Assembly: GCF_012849095.1 (NCBI RefSeq)
Contig: NZ_CP051680.1
Span: forward strand, 7,188,001-7,252,000
Direction: 5' to 3'
DNA from: Cohnella herbarum
GTDB taxonomy: Bacteria; Bacillota; Bacilli; Paenibacillales; Paenibacillaceae
Length of the DNA stretch: 64,000 bases
The position numbers and the translations under genes were made by a program. The stretch's first letter is position 1. Every line of letters starts with the position of its first letter. Shown here in pieces: positions 36,602 through 45,052 of this stretch. The notes under the pieces are model-generated. The model saw nothing but the letters and a program-made list of their open reading frames with translations. It was not told the origin of the DNA and searched no databases.

Positions 36602-36643
36602 GGTACATCTTTCAGCACATCCAATTGGTTAAACTCAATATAA

Positions 36644-36825
36644 GGTGATGGCATAACGTTAAGTGGGGTGGAACGAGCGTTTGGTGACGAATAGAGTGAT
36701 GGAATAACGTTATTTTCCAAAAAAACCTAGTTTGGGTGATCAAACGGATCAATAAGGTGATCCCATAACGTTAAGAAGAGAGGATCGAGAAGACAGAGGA
36801 GAATAGGGTGATGGCATAACGCTAT
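36644..36825. repeat. Array D: four motifs spaced 51/61/51
   Basis: Copies of GGTGATGGCATAACGTTA start at 36644, 36695, 36756 and 36807. Intervals are 51, 61 and 51 bp. The units that start at 36644, 36756 and 36807 end in GAATAG. Single bases differ between copies (AGTGATGG, GGTGATCC, AACGCTA). A similar single motif, GCGATGGTGTAACGTTA, occurs at 7901. Confidence 0.85.
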
Positions 36826-36854
36826 CTACGTTTCAGTAGGAATAGATTTGCTGA

Positions 36855-36894
36855 GGACCGTCAGGGGAAGGAAACATCCCTTGACGGTCTTTTT
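36855..36894 (+). terminator. Orphan intrinsic terminator after the repeat arrays
   Basis: GACCGTCAGGGGA pairs with TCCCTTGACGGTC and is followed by TTTTT. No gene lies upstream within 780 bases except behind another terminator. It therefore suggests that the array region itself is transcribed. Confidence 0.85.
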
Positions 36895-36955
36895 GCGTTC
36901 ATATCCAACGCAGAATTTTGCGGCAAGGCGAAACCTAGCGCAGCTAAAAACCGGC

Positions 36956-36996
36956 CAATTCTAGCCCGCAAAGTTTAAAGATGTCTCCTAGTAAGC
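36956..36996 (+). promoter_or_regulatory. 41-bp element upstream of the beta-helix gene
   Basis: The element starts CAATTCTAGCC, contains GCAAAGTTTAA and ends TAGTAAGC. It matches 40001-40041 at 35 of 41 positions. Its place 94 bases before the gene start and its recurrence before a functionally linked gene suggest a promoter with an activator site. Confidence 0.65.
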
Positions 36997-37089
36997 ACTC
37001 GGGAGGGTCGATAACATTAACTTTAGAGTCCCGGCATTTCTCGCACGGGAAGTACGATTTGGCGAACGACGAAGGGGAGCTGGGCGCAA

Positions 37090-39972
37090 ATGAGCGGGCA
37101 GTGTGGAAAAAGCAAACGGTGGTGGGAAAGAAGTGAACAGTGGCGGGGAAAAAGTAATCAGTGGAGAAGCAAACGTTATCTTATCGTTTACTTAGCGGCT
37201 ATTATAGCGATTGTCGCAATCGTCGGCATCGTCTACGCAAGGACAAATGGGAACGGTAATAGCGACGATACCCAAGGAGGGAACGGCGCGACGGCTGATT
37301 CCGTAGAGACCGAAGTCGTAGAGACGCCAGCTGCGGACGCCGCCTCAACGACGAGCACCGAGCAGTCACCATCTCCTTCGCAATCTACCGCCCCAAAGGC
37401 GGTATGGCTCAACCCGGCCGAGCAGAAGAAGGTCATTCAAACGAATTATCCGTCGGAAGATATCGTGATCGCCGAATATAACGTTGCCGATTACGGCGCT
37501 GTCGCGGACGGCAAGACGGACGATACCGAAGCCGTGCAGAAGGCGCTTAACGCAGCCCGAAGCGATGGCGGGGGAGTCGTCTTCGTTCCCGCGGGTTTTT
37601 ACAAGATTGCGGGGACGTTATTCGTTCCTACGGGAGTCACCTTAAGAGGGGACCGAAGCAATTCCTGGACGAGCGGAGCCGTCGAAGGAACGATCCTTCA
37701 GGCCTATTCCGGCAGAGGAGACGAGAAGGGCGAAAGCTTTATTTCCCTCCAGCAGGCAAGCGGAATCACGAATCTATCGATCTGGTATCCGGAGCAAAGT
37801 CTGGATCAGCCCTACGCTTACCCTTGGACAATCGAGCAAATGTCCGGAGACAGCGCGACGGTCGAGAAGGTCACGTTGGTCAACGCCTATAACGGGATCA
37901 AGGTCGGGCCGGACTGGAACGAGCTTCATTATATCAAGCAGGTCTACGGAACAGTGCTGAAGACGGGCGTCTTTCTTGATTTCACGACCGACATCGGGCG
38001 GCTGGAAGGGATCCGACTGTCGCCGGAATATTGGGCGAATTCCGGCTTGCCGGGCTCTCCGGCGCCGGAGGCGTTGTTCGAGTATACGACGAAACACGCC
38101 GAAGGGATCGTGATGGGACGATCCGATTGGGAATACATGTCGGATATTCGGCTAGCGGGCTTCAAAACCGGCATGAGAGTGACGACTAGGACGAATTCCG
38201 ACGAAACGGCTAACGCGCAGTTTTATCGGATCGATATCGATAATTGTAACGTCGCTCTCTTGATCGAAGGCGTTAACGATTACGGCTTGCTCATCACGGA
38301 CAGCAGCTTCCAGGCGAACGTTGGGGAAAATCCGACGGCGATCCGCGCGACTTCCGGCTTCCGTTCCATCGTGCAATTCAACACCGTAAAGGTCGGAGGG
38401 ATGACCCGCGATGCGGTCGTGAACGAGGGTAGCGGCGTGTTGTCCTTCGAGAACAGCGAGATCGGCGGCTGGGACTCCGCTATCGGACATGGAATCGTAG
38501 CGAAATCAGGTTCGTTGATCTTGGGCGGAACCAACTTCGTCCAGCCGGAAGGCCATGTGCTGATCGAAGCGGACGTGAAGTCGGTTAAGGCGCTTAACTC
38601 CGGCTTCCAAGGCAAGCTAGACCTTACTAACCGTGCGACAAAGGCGGAGATAAGCGTCACTCAGGACGACCGCTACGTGTTGAAACGGTTACCCGACGTG
38701 AAGAACCTCGATATCCCCGTTCAGCCGAAACCGGCGACGAGCGTTCTTTTTAATGTGAGGGAGGCGCCATACTTCGCGGATGGGAACGGGGACAAGGATG
38801 CTTCCGCCGCCGTGAAGCAAGCACTGGCGGATGCCGGAAATTCCGGCGGAGGGACGGTCTATTTGCCCGCGGGCAAATATCGGATCGAAGAGCCGCTAAG
38901 CGTGCCAAGCGGAGTCGAGCTTCGAGGCTCATGGGACGTTCCTCATCATACGATCGGCGGGGGGAGCGTTATTTTCACGAATTACGGAGAAAACGATCCC
39001 GAAGGCGTACCGTTTATCGTCCTTGAAGCGGATGCGGGCATTCGCGGGCTTAATGTGTACTACGACGGACAAGATTGGAATGCGATCAAGCCGTTTGCTT
39101 GGACGATTCAAGGCAAAGGACGCGGGGTGTACGTCATCGATACGACGCTTCCCGATTCTTATCAAGGCATCGATTTCGGATCTTACGATACGAGCGGGCA
39201 TTACATCGATTACGTTGCGGGCTCCCCTCTCAAGGAAGGCATCCATGTCGGCGGCGGAGCAACCGGGGGGATCGTGCGCAACGTCCAGTTCAATCCGCAC
39301 TATGCCGCGAGAAGCGAGTATCCGAACCGGCCGATGGACAACGAATTCGATAAAGTATGGGGCTATCAGAAGGAAAACTTGGACGCTTTCCGGATAGGCA
39401 ACGTCAAGGATCAGACCATTTTCAACACGTTCGTGTACGGCTCGTTATACGGCATCCATTTCGCTTCGCAAAATGGCGTCGGACCGGAAGCCACCATCGT
39501 CGGACCGGAAGCCACCATCGTCGGACACGGAACCGATGGCAGCAAGAAAGGGGTGTTCCTGGAAGACGCGGGTCCGGGAGGGCTGGTCTTCATCAACACG
39601 GAACTCGTGTCCATGAGCACGACGGATAAGGTATACGTGACGGTCGGAGAGGGATTTCAATCGGAGGTTACGTTCTTCAACACGTCCATGTGGGGCGACC
39701 CTTCGCGCGGAATCGACGTCAGATCCGGAAAGCTTACGATGCAGCAGGGGAATTTCACCGTCGTCGGGTTTCGCGGCATTAATTCCGGTGGAGGCGAGAT
39801 GTATTTGTACGACTCTTTCTTCAAGCAAGCAGGCAAAACCCATGCATACGCCGGAGAACTGGTCAAGCGGATGGTCATCTCAAACAACCTCTATAACGGA
39901 CCGATCGGTTTCGATGACGACTCCAAGCCGGGTACGGTGACCGGGACGGATATCGATCCTATCGTTCGATAG
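37090..39972 (+). CDS. Exported tandem right-handed beta-helix protein
   Basis: This 960-residue protein has one N-terminal membrane segment (about residues 26-46), then a Thr/Ser/Pro-rich linker. Two pectate-lyase-superfamily beta-helices follow. The first begins VADYGAVADGKTDDTEAVQK near residue 133 and the second begins with FADGNGDKDASAAVKQAL near residue 564. Each is followed by GGG(V/T)V(F/Y)(V/L)PAG and GV(T/E)LRG signatures. Tandem helices of this kind occur in GH55 beta-1,3-glucanases and related lyases, but I cannot assign the activity. A 21-bp in-frame tandem duplication (GPEATIV twice) lies at 39481-39522. Its upstream element is shared with the importer that follows, which would take up its products. 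Confidence 0.78.
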   Translation: MSGQCGKSKRWWERSEQWRGKSNQWRSKRYLIVYLAAIIAIVAIVGIVYARTNGNGNSDDTQGGNGATADSVETEVVETPAADAASTTSTEQSPSPSQSTAPKAVWLNPAEQKKVIQTNYPSEDIVIAEYNVADYGAVADGKTDDTEAVQKALNAARSDGGGVVFVPAGFYKIAGTLFVPTGVTLRGDRSNSWTSGAVEGTILQAYSGRGDEKGESFISLQQASGITNLSIWYPEQSLDQPYAYPWTIEQMSGDSATVEKVTLVNAYNGIKVGPDWNELHYIKQVYGTVLKTGVFLDFTTDIGRLEGIRLSPEYWANSGLPGSPAPEALFEYTTKHAEGIVMGRSDWEYMSDIRLAGFKTGMRVTTRTNSDETANAQFYRIDIDNCNVALLIEGVNDYGLLITDSSFQANVGENPTAIRATSGFRSIVQFNTVKVGGMTRDAVVNEGSGVLSFENSEIGGWDSAIGHGIVAKSGSLILGGTNFVQPEGHVLIEADVKSVKALNSGFQGKLDLTNRATKAEISVTQDDRYVLKRLPDVKNLDIPVQPKPATSVLFNVREAPYFADGNGDKDASAAVKQALADAGNSGGGTVYLPAGKYRIEEPLSVPSGVELRGSWDVPHHTIGGGSVIFTNYGENDPEGVPFIVLEADAGIRGLNVYYDGQDWNAIKPFAWTIQGKGRGVYVIDTTLPDSYQGIDFGSYDTSGHYIDYVAGSPLKEGIHVGGGATGGIVRNVQFNPHYAARSEYPNRPMDNEFDKVWGYQKENLDAFRIGNVKDQTIFNTFVYGSLYGIHFASQNGVGPEATIVGPEATIVGHGTDGSKKGVFLEDAGPGGLVFINTELVSMSTTDKVYVTVGEGFQSEVTFFNTSMWGDPSRGIDVRSGKLTMQQGNFTVVGFRGINSGGGEMYLYDSFFKQAGKTHAYAGELVKRMVISNNLYNGPIGFDDDSKPGTVTGTDIDPIVR
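39481..39522 (+). repeat. 21-bp in-frame tandem duplication
   Basis: The 21 bases starting GGACCGGAAGCCACCATCG occur twice without any difference, adding seven residues (GPEATIV) to a beta-helix loop. Identical copies indicate a recent event. Confidence 0.95.
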
Positions 39973-40000
39973 TCGCTGACCTGATGGCGACCGATGCGGA

Positions 40001-40041
40001 CAATTCTAGCCAGCAAAGTTTAAGTTTGACTCATAGTAAGC
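40001..40041 (+). promoter_or_regulatory. 41-bp element upstream of the 40-kb importer
   Basis: This copy starts CAATTCTAGCC, contains GCAAAGTTTAA and TTGACTCA, and ends TAGTAAGC. It lies 54 bases before the first permease gene and matches 36956-36996. It is the probable promoter/operator of the importer genes. Confidence 0.65.
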
Positions 40042-40094
40042 GTTTGGCCGCGCCCGTATGATTATGTTATCCCACTAGAGAAAGGGGAATGACC

Positions 40095-41066
40095 GTGAAA
40101 ATAGAGACAGAAGCCGGGAGGACGATCGCTCGCGCGAGAACGAAAGGTAACGGAGTCGTTCGGGAGCTGATTCGTAACCGTACGCTGCTTCTTATGTTCC
40201 TGCCCGTCGCGACGCTCCTATTCCTTTTTAATTACTTGCCGCTTGCGGGGCTGGTCATTGCCTTCAAAAATTTCCAATTCACCGAAGGCATATTCGGCAG
40301 CGATTGGGCAAGCCCGATCTTGAACAACTTCGATTATTTATTATCTTCCGAGACGGCGTACCGCGCGGTTCGCAACACGATCCTGCTCAATGCGCTGTTC
40401 ATTGCCGTAGGTCTCGTATTCGAGGTCGGTTTGGCTCTGATGCTCAACGAGATCAGGAACAAATATTTTAAGAGGGTTACGCAGTCGTTGACGTTCCTCC
40501 CCTTCTTCATCTCATGGATCGTCGTAGGAGTTTTCGCTTACAACCTCATGAATTTCGAAAGCGGGGCCGTAAACCGAATCATCCAGTCGCTCGGTTTCGA
40601 TCCCATAGATTTCTACAGCGAAGCGGGATTATGGCCATTCATTCTGACGTTGGCGTTACGGTGGAAAGTAACGGGGTATGGAACGATCATCTACTTGGCG
40701 GCTTTGACCAGCGTCGATAACTCTTACTACGAAGCGGCTTCCATAGATGGCGCCTCCAGATGGCAGCAGATGCGCTACATTAGCATCCCGTTGCTGAAAC
40801 CGACGATTATGATCCTCACGCTGCTTGCCGTCGGCAGAATTATGAACGCGGATTTCGGGATGTTCTACGCGATGATCGGAGATGCCGCGTTGCTGTTCCC
40901 GACGACGGACGTTATCGATACTTTCGTCTATCGAAGCCTTCGTAAATCGGGCGACATCGGCATGGCTTCGGCAGCGGGATTCGTTCAATCGATCGTCGCC
41001 TTCGTGCTGGTGCTGGGAAGCAACTACATCGCGCGCAAGGCGGACAGGGATTCGGCCATTTTCTAG
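40095..41066 (+). CDS. Sugar ABC transporter permease (LplB type)
   Basis: This 323-residue permease has six helices and the EAA motif EAASIDGASRWQQMRY near residue 215. The GTG at 40095 was preferred because AAAGGGG ends 7 bases before it; the ATG at 40089 is only one base from that site. The family is the LplB/YtcP pair group, whose partners use long lipoproteins with DUF3502-like ends, which agrees with the lipoprotein at 42 kb. Confidence 0.88.
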   Translation: MKIETEAGRTIARARTKGNGVVRELIRNRTLLLMFLPVATLLFLFNYLPLAGLVIAFKNFQFTEGIFGSDWASPILNNFDYLLSSETAYRAVRNTILLNALFIAVGLVFEVGLALMLNEIRNKYFKRVTQSLTFLPFFISWIVVGVFAYNLMNFESGAVNRIIQSLGFDPIDFYSEAGLWPFILTLALRWKVTGYGTIIYLAALTSVDNSYYEAASIDGASRWQQMRYISIPLLKPTIMILTLLAVGRIMNADFGMFYAMIGDAALLFPTTDVIDTFVYRSLRKSGDIGMASAAGFVQSIVAFVLVLGSNYIARKADRDSAIF

Positions 41067-41101
41067 AGCAGTAATATCACCCGCTACGGAGGGAAGGAAC
41101 C

Positions 41102-41986
41102 ATGCCACTCAAAAAATATACGTTCGGGCAAGCCTGCATCGTCGCGATGATTTCCTTATTCAGCCTAGCCTGTCTCTTTCCTTTCATCATGGTCATTTCC
41201 GGCTCGTTAAGCACGGAGAATGACATCGTGACCCACGGATACTCGCTTATTCCGAGGCATGTCACCTTCGATTCCTATCGGATACTCATTCTCGGTTCGA
41301 ACCGGATCGTCGATGCCTATGTCATCAGCGCTATCGTGACCGCGGTGGGAACGGTGCTTTCCTTGATCGTTACGAGCATGGGCGCGTACGCGATGGCCAG
41401 ACGTTCGTTCCGCTATCGCAACGTTTTATCGATCTACGCGATCATTACGATCTTGTTCAACGGCGGTTTGGTTCCGTGGTACATCATCTGCGTGAGGTAC
41501 TTGGAGTTGAAGGACACGATGTGGGCGATGATTCTGCCGCCGCTCGCCAACGCGTTTAACATGTTCCTTATCCGCAATTTCATGATGTCCATGCCGGAGG
41601 ATTTACATGAATCGGCGAAAATGGACGGAGCGGGGGAATTCAGAATATACGCGCAGCTTATTATTCCGCTTTCGACGCCGGTGCTGGCGACGATCGGACT
41701 GTTCGTTTCCCTAGGCTATTGGAATGATTGGTTCCTAGGCTTGATGTTCGTAGATAAGCAAGAGCTGCAGCCGTTGCAGTTACTGCTTCGAACGCTGATC
41801 TCCAACGTGGAGTTCCTCAGGAGCTCGAGCAACTCGATGGACATTCAGCGGATCGCGATGCAGCTTCCGTCCGAATCGATCAAGATGGCGCTGACCGTCG
41901 TGACGATCGGCCCGATCATTTTCCTATACCCGTTCTTGCAAAGATATTTCGTCAAAGGATTGATGGTAGGCGCGGTCAAAGGATGA
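41102..41986 (+). CDS. Sugar ABC transporter permease (YtcP type)
   Basis: This 294-residue permease has six helices and the EAA loop ESAKMDGAGEFRIYAQL near residue 170. The C-terminus ending in FLQRYFVKGLMVGAVKG is typical of the YtcP group. It pairs with the gene 35 bases upstream and is preceded by GGAGGGAAGG. Confidence 0.9.
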   Translation: MPLKKYTFGQACIVAMISLFSLACLFPFIMVISGSLSTENDIVTHGYSLIPRHVTFDSYRILILGSNRIVDAYVISAIVTAVGTVLSLIVTSMGAYAMARRSFRYRNVLSIYAIITILFNGGLVPWYIICVRYLELKDTMWAMILPPLANAFNMFLIRNFMMSMPEDLHESAKMDGAGEFRIYAQLIIPLSTPVLATIGLFVSLGYWNDWFLGLMFVDKQELQPLQLLLRTLISNVEFLRSSSNSMDIQRIAMQLPSESIKMALTVVTIGPIIFLYPFLQRYFVKGLMVGAVKG

Positions 41987-42038
41987 CAATGCCAGCTTCG
42001 GCTGTATTGTATATATCAAGTCATGGGGAGAGATTACA

Positions 42039-43631
42039 ATGTCAAGAAGACAAGCCAAGCTGCCTATTATCCTATCTGTCATTTTACTTCTGAGTATCGT
42101 ACTGGCGGCGTGCAGCGGTAAGAACAACAACGCGGAACCGAGCAAGGAGTCCGCAAGCAGCGCGGTATCCCCGTCTGCTTCCGCATCCGCGCCTCAATCG
42201 GAAGCGGCATCGGAAGAACCTCCGAAAGAGGAGGAAGAGGTAACGCTCAAATTCTACTTCGGAGGCGACAAGAAGGCGGCCACGGACGAAGTGTGGGACA
42301 AGGTTAGCGAATATGTCAAGGCCAAAGGGCTGAACGTCAAGTTCAACATCAACTTTATCCCGTTCGGCGATTTCAAGGATAAGATGCTCGTAATGGCCGC
42401 TTCCGGAGACAAGTGGGATTTGAACTTCGACGGAGATTGGTTGTCCTATAAGCAAATGGCGGCGAAAGATTCCTATATGGCCCTAAACGATTTGCTTCCG
42501 AAATACGCTCCGAACCTGAACAAGAAGTATGAAGAGCAAGGAACGCTGGAAGCGGCTACGGTAAACGGTAAAATCGTGGGACTTCCTTGGACGATGAAAA
42601 TGAACCAGCGGTTTTTCGTGGGCTGGCGCGCCGATTTGGCGGAGAAAGCGGGCATCACGCGCGAGCCGGATTCGGTCAAGACGGTCGAAGATGTCGATGC
42701 TTTGTTGCACGAGTTGAAGGCGGCTTACCCGAACGAGAAATTGTCTCGCACGACGGCGCAGGAGATGTATCAAACCCGCGACGAGTGGGTAGATCTGGCT
42801 TTCCATAAGCTCGGGTTTTACTTGAACGATCCGGAAATCAAAATCCAAGCGATGGAACAGCAGCCTTTCTACAAGGAAGCTGCACATATGACCAAGAAAT
42901 GGTATAACGACAAAATCCTCAACCGCGACGCGATGATCGATAAGGAAGACGGAGCCAGCCAATGGAGAAACGGCAAGACGTTGTTCACGATGACGTCGCA
43001 TGAGTGGGCGTTCGCGGACCCGGGCTTCTCGGATCCTTCGTTTAAGCATCAAATGTCCTTCCTCTATCCGGACAAAAAATTTGTTAACCGGACGGCGCTC
43101 GCGAACGTGCTCGCCATTAACCGCAACTCGGAGCATCCCGACCGCGTCTTGCGGTTCCTGGATATGATGGAGACGGATCAGGTGCTGTACGATCTCGTGC
43201 AATACGGAATCGAAGGCAAAACTTACGTGCTGAATGGCGATGTCGCGGAATATCCGGAAGGCATGCAATTTACGACGAGCAACTATATGGAATGGGGCGG
43301 CCAGTGGGCATTCTGGAAACCGCAATACATGCGTCCGAACCAGACGTATCCGAAGGATTTCTGGTTGAAGGAAGCCGAGTTCGCCAGCATACCGGTGAAC
43401 GTCAATTCGCCGATCGACGGTCTGTTTATCGCGGAAGACAATATCAAGAACGAAATCGCCAAACGCGATCAAGCCTACGAGGAATTCGGCAAGCCGATCG
43501 AATTCGGAGTCGTCAAGGACGTGGACGCTTCCATTACGGATTATATCGAGAAGCAGAAGAGCAACGGTCTCGACAAAATCATCGAGGAAGCGCAGAAGCA
43601 AGTCGACGCTTACTTGGCCAGCAAAAAATAA
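42039..43631 (+). CDS. Sugar-binding lipoprotein of the 40-kb importer
   Basis: This 530-residue lipoprotein (LSIVLAACSGK, Cys near residue 29) has an acidic Ser/Ala/Pro/Glu linker, then an LplA-like binding domain with a DUF3502-type end. It follows its two permeases in the same transcript. It is closely similar to the orphan lipoprotein at 34.5 kb but has a longer linker. GGGGAG precedes the ATG. The dehydratase gene downstream lies beyond a terminator. Confidence 0.9.
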   Translation: MSRRQAKLPIILSVILLLSIVLAACSGKNNNAEPSKESASSAVSPSASASAPQSEAASEEPPKEEEEVTLKFYFGGDKKAATDEVWDKVSEYVKAKGLNVKFNINFIPFGDFKDKMLVMAASGDKWDLNFDGDWLSYKQMAAKDSYMALNDLLPKYAPNLNKKYEEQGTLEAATVNGKIVGLPWTMKMNQRFFVGWRADLAEKAGITREPDSVKTVEDVDALLHELKAAYPNEKLSRTTAQEMYQTRDEWVDLAFHKLGFYLNDPEIKIQAMEQQPFYKEAAHMTKKWYNDKILNRDAMIDKEDGASQWRNGKTLFTMTSHEWAFADPGFSDPSFKHQMSFLYPDKKFVNRTALANVLAINRNSEHPDRVLRFLDMMETDQVLYDLVQYGIEGKTYVLNGDVAEYPEGMQFTTSNYMEWGGQWAFWKPQYMRPNQTYPKDFWLKEAEFASIPVNVNSPIDGLFIAEDNIKNEIAKRDQAYEEFGKPIEFGVVKDVDASITDYIEKQKSNGLDKIIEEAQKQVDAYLASKK

Positions 43632-43639
43632 CGCCTAGA

Positions 43640-43677
43640 AGAAAAGCCGACCTTGCGCGTGAGGCCGGCTTTTCTTT
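43640..43677 (+). terminator. Intrinsic terminator
   Basis: AAAAGCCGACCT pairs with AGGCCGGCTTTT around a short loop and is followed by CTTTCC. It separates the importer from the RspA-like gene, which lies only 22 bases further. Confidence 0.75.
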
Positions 43678-43698
43678 CCTATAAAGGAGCAGAGAAGC

Positions 43699-44922
43699 AT
43701 GGCAAAAATAACCGGAATCAAATGCATTCGCACAAGGCGAAACGGAAGCTGGACGATCGTGAAAGTGACGACGGATCAGGATGGATTATACGGAATAGGC
43801 TCGGCTTCGGACGTGTACAATCCCGAGGCTATCGTTCAGGTGATCGAGCAGCTGCTGGCGCCGATTCTCATCGGAAGAGACGCCGCGAATATCGAAGATC
43901 TCTGGAATACGATGAACTTAAGCGGCTACTGGCGCAACGGGGCCCTTATGCTGACGGCGATCGGCGGAATCGATATGGCTCTGTGGGATATTAAGGGCAA
44001 AGAAGCGGGGCTGCCCGTCTATCAATTATTAGGCGGAGCCAGTCGTTCCGCGGTAGCTTGTTACGGTCATGCCGGCGGCAGGGACATTGCGGAATTGAGA
44101 GAAGACGTACAGCGATTCGTAGAGGAAGGGTATACGGTCGTAAGATGTCAGTTGGGCGGCTACGGAGGCGGCGGATTCTTATCCGCGAGTGAGGCTAAGC
44201 TGCCCGATAACGCTTGGAAGACGGATGCGGTGTTCGATGAACATGCGTATTTGAGCTCCATTCCGAAGATGTTCGAGCAATTGAGAGTAACATTCGGCAC
44301 GGAAGTACAATTCACTCACGACGTCCATGAGCACCTCTCGCCGATCATCGCGATCCAGCTTGCCAAGCGATTGGAGCCTTACGGTCTGTTCTATTTAGAG
44401 GACGTTCTACCGCCCGAACAGATCGGTTGGTACCGGCAGCTCCGACAGCAAAGCGCGACGGCGCAAGCCGTCGGGGAATTGTTCGTGAACCCGCAAGAAT
44501 GGACGGAGTTAATCAAAGAAAGATTGATCGACTTTATCCGGGTTCGCGTATCCAAGGTAGGAGGCATAAGCGCCTGTCGTAAAATCGCCGCGTTAAGCGA
44601 GGCATTCGGAGTAAGAACGGCTTGGCAAGAAGGCGGAGAGAACGATCCGGTTAACCAAGCGGCATCGGTTCACTTGGACATGGCCGTCTGGAATTTCGGC
44701 ATCCAGGAGATCAATCATTTCAAACCGGAGGAGCTGGACGCTTTCCCGGGCCATATCGTAAGAAAAGGCGGTTACCTCTATCCTTCGAATAAGCCCGGAC
44801 TAGGCATCGATCTGGACGAATCGAAGGCGGAGCTGCTTGTCGGCGACGGCTGGAAAAGAGTAAACTATCATAATCCCTATACGTTGGACCGCAAAGCCGA
44901 TGGTACTCTGGTGCGTCCTTAG
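43699..44922 (+). CDS. RspA-like enolase-superfamily sugar acid dehydratase
   Basis: This 407-residue protein belongs to the mandelate racemase/RspA-ManD branch of the enolase superfamily, which removes water from sugar acids. An N-terminal capping domain (about 1-115) precedes a barrel with the metal ligands Asp in THDVHEHL, Glu in YLEDVLPPEQ and Glu in AVGELFVNP. In mannonate dehydratases the seventh strand reads like TAWHGPGD; here it is TAWQEGGENDPVNQAA, so the usual catalytic His is replaced. The capping loop also differs from ManD (CQLGGYGGGG). The substrate is therefore probably not D-mannonate. AAAGGAG precedes the ATG. Its position suggests that it handles a sugar acid delivered by the 40-kb importer. 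Confidence 0.8.
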   Translation: MAKITGIKCIRTRRNGSWTIVKVTTDQDGLYGIGSASDVYNPEAIVQVIEQLLAPILIGRDAANIEDLWNTMNLSGYWRNGALMLTAIGGIDMALWDIKGKEAGLPVYQLLGGASRSAVACYGHAGGRDIAELREDVQRFVEEGYTVVRCQLGGYGGGGFLSASEAKLPDNAWKTDAVFDEHAYLSSIPKMFEQLRVTFGTEVQFTHDVHEHLSPIIAIQLAKRLEPYGLFYLEDVLPPEQIGWYRQLRQQSATAQAVGELFVNPQEWTELIKERLIDFIRVRVSKVGGISACRKIAALSEAFGVRTAWQEGGENDPVNQAASVHLDMAVWNFGIQEINHFKPEELDAFPGHIVRKGGYLYPSNKPGLGIDLDESKAELLVGDGWKRVNYHNPYTLDRKADGTLVRP

Positions 44923-44950
44923 CTGAAACCATCTGTTACTTTCTTATTTT

Positions 44951-45016
44951 CTTCATGAAACCTTCATCTAACGTTCATCATACCTTCATGCATATTTCCT
45001 GCGTGAATGGTATGAT
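44951..45016 (+). promoter_or_regulatory. trxB promoter with four 11-bp boxes
   Basis: Four contiguous 11-mers lie at 44951-44994: CTTCATGAAAC, CTTCATCTAAC, GTTCATCATAC and CTTCATGCATA. After CTTCATGCA come 18 bases and then TATGAT (45011-45016), preceded by TGG as in an extended -10. The last box covers the -35 position. The same arrangement occurs before the peroxiredoxin gene. Confidence 0.8.
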
Positions 45017-45052
45017 TTTTTTATACTAGCACATATAAGGAAGTGGACGAAC

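Larger units (their letters stand above)
36067..37089. other. Long gene-free region with arrays C and D
   Basis: No believable gene lies here. In order it holds a G/A-rich tract (36075-36200), a terminator (36226-36258), six tandem 51-bp units (36296-36601), four phased AACGTT-containing motifs (36644-36825), an orphan terminator (36855-36894) and a 41-bp element (36956-36996) shared with the 40-kb importer. Long open frames across the tandem units exist because 51 is divisible by three. Confidence 0.75.

Noticed and set aside
36281..36632. Open frames of 95-112 codons made of 17-residue repeats, on both strands
   Set aside because: They come from array C. Several frames are open at once and none has a ribosome binding site, so repeat periodicity explains them better than a repeat protein.
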